Part shown: piece after piece, positions 1-23,508 of the stretch
Layout: every line of letters begins with the position of its first letter
Position numbering within the stretch: the first letter of the stretch is position 1
Assembly (NCBI RefSeq): GCF_011075055.1
Contig: NC_058139.1
Span: 17,505,584-17,569,583 of the forward strand
Source of the DNA: Mangifera indica
Taxonomy: Eukaryota; Streptophyta; Magnoliopsida; Sapindales; Anacardiaceae
Length of the DNA stretch: 64,000 bases
Direction of reading: 5' to 3'
Translations under genes and position numbers: made by a program
Notes under the pieces: generated by a model
Database searches by the model: none
Seen by the model: only the letters and a program-made list of their open reading frames with translations
Told to the model about the DNA's origin: nothing

Positions 1-249
1 AATTTTCAATAGGAGATTTATGAAAAGTACTAAAATTATTATGATATTACCATATTTTTAGAAACATATTATTGATGATGTATTATATTAAACCCGTATA
101 TACACATTCAGTATTTTTTTCGTATGAAAATTTTAGGAGCGTCTTTTTTACAAATATATTTTTCATTATTCACCATATTATACTCGTATAATTTGCGTAC
201 CTTTTTTTTTGTTCCTATATTTACTAACTAGGAGTGTATCTCTTATACC
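1..249. other. AT-rich intergenic sequence
   Basis: I see no coding potential or recognisable element here. It flanks the MITE that starts at 250. Confidence 0.5.
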
Positions 250-556
250 TAGGGCTAGATTCGCAGCGAACTGAGCTTGGTTCACATATAATTAAGCTCG
301 AGTTCGTGAAAGTCAAGCTCAAACTCAGTTCGAATTCGCCTCAAATCATTTTTTATTATTAAAATGACGTCGTTTTAATATATATTGATCAAAATGACAT
401 CGTTTTAATATATATTGGTCAAAATGACGTTGTTTTGTATCAAAATTTTTAATTGAAAAATCTGACGAATAGTTTAAGCTCGGCTAGGACTGACTCGTTT
501 CGGGCTCGTTCGAATCAAGTTCTAGTTCGAACGGACTCGATTTGAATCCAACCCCA
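250..556. mobile_element. hAT-type MITE (family M1), copy 1
   Basis: A 307-bp non-autonomous element. It begins TAGGGCTAGATTC and its other end reads TGGGGTTGGATTC in reverse complement, so the ends are imperfect inverted repeats. It is flanked by an exact 8-bp duplication, CTTATACC, at 242-249 and 557-564, the hAT target-duplication length. The interior has repeated AAATGACGTCGTTTT-like blocks. Related copies are at 56570-56831 and 63437-63692. There is no coding capacity. Confidence 0.85.
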
Positions 557-1470
557 CTTATACCAATCCACACTAGATACAAGGCTTAGGATAATTACAT
601 ATATATATCATTTCTATTTATTATTTTTTTTAGAAACTCAAAAGCATATGAATTGTAATTGTCATATTTCAAAATTGCAAGTTACAGTCATCAACATTTA
701 AATTTAGAGAAATTACCGTAATAAAACAATTGTTGTTTTGTGGTAAGAATTTCAGGATTTGACTCTGGAGACCTGGTCTCGAATCCTAACATCCACGAGT
801 TCAAACCATTTTTAGGTCTCATTTCACTTAACTTGCCAATCTTATTTTATTGTTTTAAGTTGACATACAAACAAAGACGTAATCAACTGCAATAGTGTAA
901 CCACCTCAGCAATTAAGCAACAATTGTAGCTGGGCAGAAGATATACATGTAAATTGCAGAGTGATATTTATTTAGGGATATTTCTAGAGACAATTATATC
1001 GATAAAAAACAAGCAACAAATCTCTTAAGAAAATATGTCTAGTGTAAAATTGTTTGCATAAAAATAGATAATATTACTTTAGGGTATTTGTATGTCACCC
1101 CTTAACTCAAAACTTACCATCTTTTTCATGATAATGATTATATGTAATCTATCCTATCCTCCGTATGATTTTATGTTATCCAGTCTATATAACTACGCTA
1201 TGTTATGTTTTCTTCAACGCTTTCATATCCTCCACTTTATGCTATTTTGATTGCACGGATTCAATATTTTTCATATCAATAATCTTTTCACTTGTTATTC
1301 AACACATTAAATTGAGCTACAATTATGAAACTATATAAATATTATATTATCGGATGCAACTTAGGGAAGCAAAAAGGACTCTTTCCTTTATTGGCCAAAT
1401 TACCATTTCCCAACCAAGGTTTGATGAAATGTCACGTCCCCATCCTTTAAGTTTAAAAAGGTTAATTTCT

Positions 1471-1473
<3 letters not shown>

Positions 1474-1503
<30 letters not shown>
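1474..1503. repeat. (TA)n microsatellite
   Basis: An uninterrupted alternating TA tract of about 30 bp, directly visible. Confidence 0.9.
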
Positions 1504-1507
<4 letters not shown>

Positions 1508-3686
1508 TTTATTAACAAAATTTGTTAATTTTTTATTAAAAAATTAAAAAGATAAAAAAGCCCTCTAATCAAAGAACATTTGTGCCCTTAAAAATTTAAT
1601 TAAATAATTTTTATAGGCCTAAGTTATATTAATTTTTTATCAAAAATAAAAAAAATTACCAAAACAAGTAAATAAATGATGTCAATAACATATAATCAAA
1701 TATTTGAAATAAATTATATTTTAAAAATTTTTCGGGTGATAATGAAAATATTTAGAGGGATTTAAAAATTCTGAAAAAGTTTGGGAGCATCTTTAAAATT
1801 TTAAAATTTTAATATATCTTTGGATAGTTTAAAAATTATAATTACACCCCTAAAAGATGGATATAATGTAATGAATTAGACATGTAAATGTCATACTAAA
1901 ATTATTATGACTATAAATATAAATTTTAAAATATATAAATTAAATATAATAATTTATAAAACATGATTGGAGAAATATTTATTTACCTCTATTAAATTTT
2001 AAAAATAACACTTATACTCTTATTTACACTCTTTATCATAATACCTGAATAAAATAATATAAACACCTCCTGAATGTTAAAACTAATGGGTGAAAATTTT
2101 GTGTTTTTTTTTTAAATTTAAAATACAAAAATTACTCAATGAAAACTTAAAATGCAAAAATCAAAATCTAATTAAATTATTAAACCTGAAAAGACGTTAT
2201 TTTCTACCTCTGGATCAAGGAAAGTACAGTACACCCAAGAATTTCAGATATGACAAATTCATCTAAAAATTGATTATCTTATCATAATAACCTTTATTTA
2301 ATTATAAACCCTAAATTTAATTAATTTCTATATTACAATTTCAATAAAATAAATTGGGAGAGACGTATAATAAGATAAAGAATACTAAACTGTTTTTTAG
2401 ACAATATTTCATATTTTTTAATTTTTTTTTTCAATTTTTGTATATTTAAATGAATTTTTATGCTTTTTTTAAACTGTATATATATATATGTCACTCATCT
2501 TAAATCTTAAACAAAAATATCACAACAGTAATCTTTTTTTTCCAAAATACCTTCATTGTTGCAATTCATGTGGAAAAAAAGAATACCATAAAAGTGATCT
2601 CTCTTTTTTTCCTCGGCTTTCTAGCAAAGGAAAGAATTTCTGCAATATGAAAAAAAAATTTCAATAAAAAAGACACGTATAATTGAACAATAAAACCCGT
2701 TAGAGAAATTCAAAAAAAGAAATCGCTAGTCATCATAAAAGATTCAATTTGGATACAAGGGAGGGAGAGACGAAAATTGTTAAATCTCTTTAGAGAATTC
2801 ACATTTGTTACAAAGATTTTATAACAAAATCATCCACATTCAGATCAGTGTTGATTCAAGCCCTTATGTTATTGTTTTCTTGTTTAACAATTGAAAATAA
2901 AAAAATACAAGATAAATTCATGTTTATGACTTTATATGAAATATAATTTTGTTATGATTTTATGTTGTTAAATTGTTTAATATTATAATTTCATGTTGTT
3001 GTGTTATTTAATGTTGTATTGATAGTTAAAAAATATGAAAATCTACGTCTGTATAAAAATCAGACAAAAAACAACAGAAAGCCAGGGGTTGGCGTTAACG
3101 CCAACATCTGACTTTTCGTCAACCCCTTTGGGCCCACATATAAAAAGCTATTTAAACACAACTGTTTAACGCTAACGCCAATCCATTGCATGCCTCTAAC
3201 ACATATATAAATCTAAAAAATTTAAATTCAAAAACTTTTAAATTCATTTGATTTTATCTAATATATATATAAATCTTATTTCAAATATTGATACCAAATA
3301 TCTACGTATGTTCTCTCTCTCTAATGTATAAAAAGAAAGCAATTTAGGTATTTTAATACATAAAATGGTAAAAATATTTATGATGTGAAAAATGTGATAT
3401 AAATATTTACATAGGCTTAAATTAGGATAAAAATTTAATATCCAAAAAAAAAATTGTAATTAGGCTATTCAAGTCTTTTTTTTTTTTTTTGGTTTTGTGA
3501 GTGGGTATTCAAGTCTTAAAAGGATAAGTAATAGGTTTTTTGGGATGTATTTATCATTATCTCAAATCCATGGGTTACACTGACTTGTTTTAAATCTTGG
3601 GGAGAAAATTTTATAACCCTATGGACAAATCACTGCTTAATAAATAAATTATAATCGTGAAAAAGGAAAGAAATAATAAGTAAAAC

Positions 3687-3710
3687 TGGGCCGGGCCATC
3701 TGTGGGCCCA
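3687..3710. promoter_or_regulatory. TGGGCC (site II-like) cluster
   Basis: TGGGCC at 3687-3692, a second GGGCC at 3693-3697, and the palindrome TGGGCCCA at 3703-3710. Site II elements (TGGGCC/T) are bound by TCP factors in promoters of plant growth and housekeeping genes. These lie about 450 bp upstream of the likely TATA box of the WD40-bromodomain gene, so a promoter role is plausible. A MITE lies between the cluster and the gene. Confidence 0.4.
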
Positions 3711-3815
3711 TTTTCCCATTCCCAAACGAGATGAAAGTACCGTAACGATCTATTGGTTTTTGGTAATCGAGAGGAATTCTATATTAGCTCAATGACTCTC
3801 ACAAAGTTTTTAAAA

Positions 3816-3985
3816 ATAATAAAACTATGTGTATCTATTTTAGATACATAAATATATACATATTTATATATGTCATCATATGATTGGATGATTTTAAATT
3901 AAGAATAAAATAATAACTAATTATATGATAACATATATGAATATGTATATATTTGTGTACCTAAAATGAGTACACATAGTATTAC
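3816..3985. mobile_element. MITE with long inverted ends (family M2), copy 1
   Basis: About 170 bp. The left half (ACTATGTGTATC... onward) is mirrored by the right half ending TACACATAGT, giving inverted repeats of about 70 bp around an AT-rich core. A relative is recognisable at 43836-43995 in the opposite orientation. I could not fix the target duplication, so borders are approximate. It sits about 165 bp upstream of the TATA box of the next gene. Confidence 0.65.
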
Positions 3986-4179
3986 ACTTTTAAAAAAGAC
4001 AAACGACGTTTGATTTAACACTAGTATTCACGCGATACCCTTGCGCGTGGATGCGCCATATCTAGATAATCCAATTTCATTTAATTCGATTTTTGTTTTA
4101 TTTTCTTTTTCCTCTCAAGGCATCGTTCAAAGAAGAGTGGGCATAAAGATATAAAACGCTTCGTTCAACGTCAATCGGC
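3986..4179 (+). promoter_or_regulatory. probable core promoter of the WD40-bromodomain gene
   Basis: TATAAAA at 4150-4156 is followed by a CT-rich leader (TTCTCTCC, TCTCTCTGGG), so transcription probably starts near 4180. The transcription start is inferred. Confidence 0.5.
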
Positions 4180-6079
4180 TCCTTCTCTCCTGCTCACTGT
4201 GTTGTGTATCTCTCTGGGTCTTTTCTCTACACTAACAAACAACAAAAACCTCCATACAGACACAGAGCTCCCTCCAGAGAATCTAAAGTTCCTTCTCTGG
4301 CGCGTGTTCTTCACTGTTCACTCTGATTCCACAGCTTGATCTCAAATTACGTTTGCCTTCCAGTTCACAAAGCTTGAGAGTGAAAGACTGAAGACACTCT
4401 ACAAACTTATCGTTTTGTTTTGAAATCAAGTCCATTGCAGGTAAATTTATAACGTAGGTTTTCCTTTAAACTAATTTGAATTTATGATATTATTTTATTG
4501 GAGGAACTGAATAGGGCTTGTGTATATATTGAATTAAATCCTAAATTCTGTTAGTTTGGTTTCATGTTATCACATTGGATTAATTTATGAGAGTGTGAAG
4601 TGAGAATAGATTGAATTTAGGGTTTTTCTTTTGTTCTCGTGGCAGAGAGGAGCGCATTTATGGAATTTGGCAGTTCTTGGTTTCTTCGAAAGTGTAGAAG
4701 AGGATTTCAAGTTTGTCTGGGCCGTCCATCTGGTTTATTTATTTGATTTATTGAAAGGTTCTTAATTTTATTTTTGTTCTACCAGTCGATTGTATATTTG
4801 AGTAGGGACTAAGGCTTATAGATTGTTTTGAGTTTTTTTGTAGTTAATTGGGGATTGTTGTGTAGTTTCACTGGTGCATTGCTTCACACTGGTTCTTTCT
4901 GTTACATGTCTTGGGATTTACTTGTTGATGTAATCAAGAATTTTTGTATTTGATGAATATGGAGATTTGTTTGCAAATATGATTTCATAAATTTTCTTGA
5001 CTTAGAGGCGAATTAATTCCATTTTTTATTTGATTTATTTAAAAGGTTCTTAATCTTATTTTTGTTGTACTATTGATTGTATATTTGAGTAGGGACTAAG
5101 GTGTATGAATTGTTTTGAGTTTTTGTGTAGCTAATTGGGGATTGATTGTAGATTTACTGGTGCATTGCTTCACACTGGTTCTTTCTGTTACATGTCTTGG
5201 GAGTTGTTGTCGTCGTTGATGTAATCAAGATTAGTTTGTATTTGATGAATGTGGAGATTTGTTTTCAAAGGGTTGAATGCATATGATTTTATGAAGTTTT
5301 TAATCTTAGAGGCAAATTAGAAGAAGAAACAAGACAGGTTGTTTTTAAGAGTTGATAAGGTAGTGGAAAAGTATTCAGAGAATTGTCTAGATAAGAAAAG
5401 CTCCCTTAAATCTGGTGACAAGCTTAGGAGCCTAAACTCTAACCAAAGTAGGCATAATGGTGTCACTTACCAACACTTCAAGAGTCTTGAGGCTGAATTA
5501 AGTACAACCTTCTTACGTCCAAAAATGAAACTAAGTAAAAACACTAGGAAAAACAGTCCACTGGTTTCTTAGTGTGCTTGTACACATAATTCCATTCTGG
5601 AATGAATATCCCCTTTTAATTGACTTATCTATGTATGCAATGCTTTACTGAATTCTATATGGAAAAAGAATGCCACCTTTGAGGTGCTTAGGTCTATCAG
5701 ATTTCCTTCCTGAATTAATCACCATTAACCAGGCTTCACTTCATAATTCCTGCTCCTGGTAATTTGCACTGCATTATATGTGCTCCTTTACCTCCAATTT
5801 CAGCATAATGGGCCAAGTATTGATCTATTTTCTCGACCAGCATTGACCTGCAGACTTAAGGCACCAATATTGCTGCATAAGACTAGCCCATGTGACTTTG
5901 TTCCATAGCTTCCTTAGGAAAAGAAACCTTTCAACTATCTATCTATGCGCTAATATATCTGTAACTAATTTTTTATATCGATGGAGAAATTGTCTTGGGT
6001 CATGTAAATGTTTTTTATATTCAACTTTTACAATACAATTTTTACATCTCCTCTTTTTGCTTCTAGAATACCGAAAAAT
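4180..6079 (+). other. 5' UTR exon and leader intron of the WD40-bromodomain gene
   Basis: The leader exon probably runs to 4440 and ends TTGCAG|GTAAAT, a good donor at 4441. The acceptor before the start codon is GCTTCTAG at 6066, so 6067-6079 is the last piece of 5' UTR. Extra leader exons inside 4441-6066 cannot be excluded (for example an acceptor near 4646). The intron contains a tandem duplication (4735-5325). A long first intron in the leader is often associated with intron-mediated enhancement in plant housekeeping genes. Confidence 0.6.
4735..5325 (+). repeat. tandem duplication inside the leader intron
   Basis: Two adjacent, clearly similar copies of about 285-300 bp: 4735-5020 and 5026-5325. 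Shared landmarks include GTATATTTGAGTAGGGACTA and the block GCTTCACACTGGTTCTTTCT at an offset of about 287 bp. The copies differ by scattered substitutions and a small insertion in the second. No ORF is involved. Confidence 0.85.
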
Positions 6080-17377
<11,298 letters not shown>

Positions 17378-18251
17378 TGAGATTGAAGAAGCTGGCCATA
17401 TAGGCTTATACCCATTTCTTTTTTGTAGATAATTTTTATTCTAGTCTTTGTTTTACTTTTAAGATATTTATTTGTTTTTTCAATTTTGGGAATTGGGTAG
17501 AGAGGTGGTGGATTCATTTTAGAAGGCCAGATAGATCTCGGTAGGAAAATTTTTTCCAGCGGGAAAATTCATTCTTGTGTACAGAAGAGATAAGGTGATA
17601 AGACATTACATCAGAATCATCATATCATTATTGATGACATGGAGAAATGTTAATATATGGTCGTGTGTACGCATCAAAGTATAATTTCAAACAAAAGCGC
17701 AAATGGTTAGTCCTCTGGAGCTACACTCAATATTTGAGTTGGAAAAATAAACAGTACTCCAATACGTGGTAGGAGAGGTTAATCTCATTAGCTCTTAATA
17801 AATAATAAATATAAATGAATGATGTATACTTTGTTCTAGTGACTCCAACAGTGTCTGCTTGAGTGTGATTCAAATCTAGAACTGGCTTGTCAGACATAGA
17901 AAATGAATGTTAGTTAAGGCTACCTGTTTTGTTTAAACTTGATCCGAACTCAAATAGTTTGGTTTAAATCCACCCCTGGCTTCTGGTTTTCCAGTCTTTT
18001 GAATTTAAAATAACTATTGCCAATGGATTCATGGTTGTTCTTGTATACTCAAATTAGATTTACAAGGGATAACATTTGAGGTGGGCATCTCGGAAATTAT
18101 CAAAGAGAATCTACTCAAACCAAGGTCAAATAAAAAATCCAATCACCTTTCTTTAGCCAAAACCAGAATCAAACAAGAAACTAGTAGGCATTAATTCAGA
18201 CAAATAAAGCATATATCCATCATAGCCAATTATATGGTGAGCAATCAAATC
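17378..18251. other. convergent intergenic space with both 3' UTRs
   Basis: This 874-bp gap lies between the stop of the WD40-bromodomain gene (+) and the stop of RPB9 (-), so the genes run tail to tail. Both 3' ends must lie here. About 17850-17990 has a short piece resembling subterminal MITE sequence (CAAATCTAGAACTGG). I see no other gene. Confidence 0.6.
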
Positions 18252-19751
18252 TCATTCTCTCCATCGTGTGCCACAATTTGGGTTGCAGCAGACGAAAAAC
18301 AGCGTCATACCTTCCTCCCCTCTAGCAGTTGCCTGATAATGCATACAGCATACCAGAAGATCATTACTCATTTCAACATTATATACCAGAAGATCATTAC
18401 TCATCTTAACATTATGCAGAATCATACTAAAATCAGATTTCAGCCATTTTTCAACAACCACATGTATATACATGACTGCACCAAAGTTCCAATTTCATAA
18501 TCACTAGTTAAAATTGTTCATGCCTCACTGCCCTTTTTGTCAACCCAAGCTACTTTGATATTTAGGATATTTCACTCAATGTATTTTCCTTCACTTCTAC
18601 AGTATAACCAAATTTAGACAAAACATTCTTTTGATTCAAATTAGTAATTTTACCTCTGTTATACCACATAAATATCTATTTTAACTTCCCAAAACCTCAA
18701 CCCAGCAAAAAAAGTAGAAAAAAAGAGAAAAACTACTTTTGATCAATAATGCTACCCTAAGCTGCTCCAACATCAACTATGAATAATAAAATGAAAATAA
18801 TTAAAAAAAAGACTTGACCTGGAAAAACACAGCTTCTCCATGGTTACATTTTGCACAACGAACATCTTTTGTTCGAGGAAGAGTTGGATCTGCTGCCACA
18901 TCATTCAGAACTTGTGTCGTCTCTGCCACAGAGTGGTGTACCTCATTTCTATAGACACAGTTGTTATCAGCAATCTCCTGGACAAGGTTAAAAGAAATTA
19001 AATATATATGCTCAGTAAGAAAATAGCTCCCATCCTTTTCTATCAAGGAAATTTTGAATCAAAACCAAGAAGGACATAGATTTTATTATTTTTACAATAT
19101 GAAGTAACTAATCTCTAAATCAGCAGATGTTCCCTCCAGAGGAAACAACTCACCACCATATGTGCAGGGTACTGTATATTCAATCTAGTGACAATCATAA
19201 GACAGCATAAAGACATACTGAGCACCATCCATCACTTTAAAATTATGGGTTCAAAAAGGGAAAAAATAAACCAAAAAAGAAAAAAAGCTTTACAAACTCA
19301 CAAACAAAAATAATGTCTTGGCAATCTTCAACATTAAAATTCTAAAGCTTTTAACCTTAATTTAACTAGTGTAAGCATATTCTAAGTAAATTCCCTTACA
19401 CCACAAGCTCGTTCAAGTCTAGAGAGAACCGACATTCAACCACAGAGAGAGAAACACAAAGATTCAGCATTTGGAATTAGGTCTAACTCTAAATAATCAT
19501 ATAAAAACATTTAAAGACTAAAATAAAGTTGCCTGGTGATCGCAGTTACGACAAGCATAGAGGAGGATCTTCCGCTCCCTATCTTCTTTCGGGTAAAGAA
19601 TGTTGTTGCTGAAATTCACCAATATTTGCAATTATCAATCGTTTCAATTCCATATAATTTTTAAGAACTTGAAAAAATGAATGAGAAAAGAAAAAGAAAG
19701 ATTTGAATAAAATGTAACACACCATTCGCGGCAAAATTTCATGGTACTCAT
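18252..19751 (-). CDS. NRPB9: RNA polymerase II subunit RPB9
   Basis: Small zinc-ribbon subunit of RNA polymerase II, which in yeast supports start-site choice, elongation and fidelity. Four exons on the minus strand: 19723-19751, 19533-19608, 18819-18977 and 18252-18332. They join in frame to 114 aa, the usual plant length. The N-terminal zinc ribbon has C7-x2-C10 (CREC) and C29-x2-C32 (CRNC). The C-terminal ribbon has C76-x2-C79 (CAKC) and C103/C108 in CCNPNC, and the protein ends GTRWRE. TLPRTK and [13 protein letters not shown] are family signatures. The intron after exon 2 starts with GC. The start ATGAGTACCATG encodes MSTM, the usual N-terminus. Only about 200 bp separate the start codon from a MULE, so the promoter is short or partly supplied by the transposon. 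Confidence 0.95.
18978..19532 (-). other. GC-AG intron in RPB9
   Basis: On the minus strand exon 2 ends ATCACCAG|GCAACT and exon 3 begins after TTGTCCAG, keeping the conserved CDHQE-ADN junction. There is no GT at or next to the junction that would preserve the protein, so the donor is GC. A sequencing error or allele-specific change is possible. Confidence 0.75.
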
Positions 19752-19952
19752 CTTGCCAAACTTTAAAGAGAGACACAGAGAAATATGGGTTTTGGGTTCT
19801 GGGGATTCTTTGACGAGGGCGGGCGCTTGCTCGCTCTTTTTATGCTCTCTCGCAGTCACAGACCTTTCTAGTAACACTGTGGGACACTATAGTAATTTTA
19901 TAAACTTCAATGGATAAACATGGAAACCAAATATTAGTTATGATTTTTTTTT
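19752..19952 (-). promoter_or_regulatory. RPB9 5' UTR and promoter remnant
   Basis: This 201-bp stretch between the RPB9 start codon and the MULE end must contain the leader and any undisturbed promoter. I see no clear TATA box in it. Confidence 0.5.
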
Positions 19953-20671
19953 GGGAAATTAAAATAATTACCCTTTTTTTTTGGGGCAATAAAAAATTTA
20001 CCTCAAATTTTGGGTTTAAAAAAAATACCCTTAATTTAAGGTATTTAAACAAAAATACTCTAAAATAATGCCAAAATTACCCTTCCTTTATTTTTATATA
20101 AATCACATATCTTCTTTTATTTTTAACATATTTGAAAGAGATTTTTGAAAAAAGAAAATAAATTTGTGTTCGGGATTTCAGGCGAGAAGAGAAAAGTACA
20201 TCATTTCGAGATATCTATCTCTACTATTACTTCAATCATTATTATTTTATTAATAATACAATTATATGTGATGTTTTTATATAATAAATTATAGTTGTGT
20301 GTAATAAGAAAATAATAAAAATTACATGGGTTATATTGTAAATATTATAATATATACGATAAAATGATATTTGATAATAAAGGGTGTTAGAGGATAGTTT
20401 TGAATAGACAATATTAGAGGGTAAAATGATATTTTACAATGAATGGTGTTAGAGATATGTTAGATAATATTTAAAAAAACATGATATTATACAATACAAA
20501 GGTAAAAGGATATTTCCACACATTAGTATAACATTAATCAAAATATTTAAATTATCACAATATATAATTGAATTAATGGAATAAGTATAATTGTATAATA
20601 GAAATCTGTAAATAGTATTCTCAATCATATTATTTATGTTGATTATATATTTTATTGTAGGATTAATCTAA

Positions 20672-23221
20672 ATGGCTGGATGTGCTTCAATTAGATATGA
20701 GGGGAAATAGATAGAAGAGGGTGACAATGTTATAAAATATGTTGGAGGTAATAGGAAATTGATTAAAATTCTAAAACACACATCATTCGAAGAATTAACC
20801 AAATAGTGAGCGACAAGTGTAATATAGATCGAAGGATATTTAACATTCAATTAAGCATGAAACCAAAGCATCTTGATGACGACATTCCTGTAGAAATTTC
20901 GAATGATGAAGATGTTAAGGTTTTTAACGGTCTATCTAACCTCTTCAAAGAATGTGTTCTAGTTTTTGTTATAACTATAGTTAATGATGATAGTTATCAA
21001 ACTTAACAAGCAAATGAAGATTTACAAGGTGGTAAGCCAAATAGTTATCCAAAAAATCAAACTATCGGTATAGAAGAGATTCAAAATATCAGGATAAATC
21101 CGAAACAAGAACTTTTAGAGGAAGATTTTGCTTATATAAATGATGTTAATGTTGATGCATTGTATTGTGCGGAAAAATTTCTTAATGGTTATGAAGAAAA
21201 ATCAAGGAATTGGAGGTTGAAGAGAAGACCTACGTTAATAAAGATATCGGAAATACAAATAGTTTTCGGAAACAAATCCTGATGGTGGGAATGTTCATAC
21301 TGATGCATTTCATTGGTTATCACCTTTTACTGATCAACCATCTATATCCAAAAGCTCAAAAGTTTCGATCGATAGTGATTCTCTAAAAGTTGGTACATTA
21401 TTTTCAAGTAAACAACATGTCATTGATGCAATATATCAAGATACGCTTCAGAGGGGATATCAGTTTTCAGTGAATAAATAAGACACGTATAGATGGGTGG
21501 TTAAATGTTGTAATGAAGAATGTAAGTGGCATGCATGGGCAGTTAGGGTGGGAGAAAGTGATAGTTTTGAATTATGTCGTTTGGATAGCCGTCACACATG
21601 TTCCAAAGACCAGATATTACCTCATCATAGGAAAGCAGGTGCCCGAGCTTTAGGACAAATTTTGAAGACCAAATTTATATTAATTGATCGTGTTTATCGA
21701 CCAAAGGAGATCATTGCGGATATCGCTGACCGATATAAAATTGATATATCATAAGTACAAGCATAACGGGCAAGAAATTGGGCGTTTCAATCATTGAGGA
21801 GGACACTAGAAGAATTATTTATGTTACTACCAGAGTATTACTACAATTTAGTACGTTGTAATCTAGGAACTGTGACATATACACTAACGGATGAGCAAGA
21901 TCAATTTAAATACTTTTACATGACATTCAGTTGTAGTATCCGTGCATTTCAACAACATATTTGACCAGTTATTTGTATTGATGTTGTCTTCTTAAAGGGT
22001 AGATATTTGGGTTAACTATTTATCGTTGTTGCATTGGATGAGAATAATCAAATATATCCATTGCTTTTGGCATTGGTCCTAGGGAAGACCATGACACAGG
22101 GTGTTGGTTTTTAACAAAGCTGAGAGATTGTTTTGGTGAGGTATCTCATTTAGCCATCATTTTAGATTGACATGTCAGTATATTTTCTACAATGGCTGAA
22201 GTATTCCCTAGTGTGCACCACGGTTATTGTTGTCATCACCTCTATTGTAATATGCGATCCAAGTACAAGAAGAATGCAAAAGTCATATGGATGTATTGGA
22301 AAACAGCTAAGGCATACATAGAGTATGAATTCAGAGAGGTAATGAAGTCATTGGCCCATTTGCACCTTGATGCAACTGCATACTTGTGTGAGGTAGGTTT
22401 TGATCGATGGGCACGGGTATATTTTCCATGACATAAGTACAATGTAATGACTACCAATATTGCTGAGTTGTTTAATGCCCTTGTGAGACATGCTTGAGGC
22501 TTACCTATTACAATGCTAATCGAGTTCATTAGAGGTACATTGCAGCGATGGTTTTATGAAAGAAAAAATCATGCAAGTAAGTTCATATTCAATATTATAA
22601 CATGTTATAAATGTGTGTAAGTAAACTTATACTTGATTACTCACCTTTTCTATTTGTATTAATTCCATTTATAGATACTTGTACTAGCCTAGTAACACCT
22701 TGGGTTGAAGAAAATATTGTCAAACGGTGCGAAAATCTTCAAACTTGGAGGTGCATCTTATAACATTTGAATGATATCAGGTTCTTGGTAGTAGCTAATA
22801 TGATGCGTTAGTCGACCTGACGGAACGAACATGTACTTGTAGAAAATTTCAACTATCACGGATTCCCTACATGCATGTTATTATTGTAGCCAGATATATG
22901 AAACTCACCACCTACATTCAATGGGTGCATCCATACTACAACACTGTTTTTTATCGTATAATCTACGTGGAGACGGTCAATCCATTAGGAAATCAATCAA
23001 AGTGGATATATCTAGAGGAGGCAAGTGTTATCCACCCCCCGTTTGTGCATCATCATCCAGTAAATAAAAACAGACTTCCTTCGCAAAGAGAGATTGTTAA
23101 ATAACTTATTTGTAGTCGATGTCACAAACCTGGACATACGAGACAAAATTGCAAGAGTCCTATTCCAATTCCTAGTTCGGTACTATCAAGTTCAGGAAGA
23201 AAAAAGAAATATGGAGGATAA
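20672..23221 (+). pseudogene. MuDR-type transposase pseudogene
   Basis: Reading-frame pieces add up to a MULE transposase but are broken by stops (TAG/TGA where Q or W would be expected) and frameshifts. In order: MAGCASIRYEGK start; N-terminal region; MuDR DNA-binding-like part (KCCNEECKWHAWAVRVGESD, about 21500); catalytic core with LKGRYLG...LDENNQIYPL around 21990-22060 (first Asp), a second-Asp region before HHGYCCHHL (22210), and NIAELFNALVRHARG near 22455; a SWIM-like finger near 22830-22875 (RTCTCRKFQ, with the later Cys of CxH replaced by Tyr); and a CCHC knuckle (CSRCHKPGHTRQNC) near 23113. A likely intron is 22577-22674. It cannot make a full transposase. Confidence 0.85.
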
Positions 23222-23508
23222 ATACACTTATAATTGTACTTGTTAATTTTAACATGCAGGTTGTCATTGTACTTTCCCCCAGAACTATAATGTTTGTGAT
23301 TGTAAAATAGACAGTTGCTGATTGTAATATGTTATCCTTTTCATTCGTTTTTTGTTCATTATATTTATCGCTTATGGTAATTATATAAAAGAGAAACGCG
23401 TATAAATGAATCAATATATGAATATACATATATATATGAATACATAACTATATATAAATATACAAATGAAATATAATATAATCGTCAATCAATATCTTGA
23501 AAAAATAG

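Larger units (their letters stand above)
557..3815. other. intergenic, AT-rich, no gene seen
   Basis: No ORF or exon-like structure stands out. It holds a (TA)n run at about 1474-1503, a 16-bp perfect palindrome at 3089-3104, and a cluster of TGGGCC motifs at 3687-3710. The rest looks like old unresolved repeat sequence. Confidence 0.5.

Noticed and set aside
720..840. GGTCTCGAATCC-like box, possible tRNA-derived SINE
   Set aside because: No convincing A box at the right distance and no tail or duplication found.
5339..5572. 77-codon open frame in the leader intron
   Set aside because: No ATG at its start, a poor acceptor before it (purine-rich), no recognised protein. It lies between good leader splice sites and is most likely intronic.
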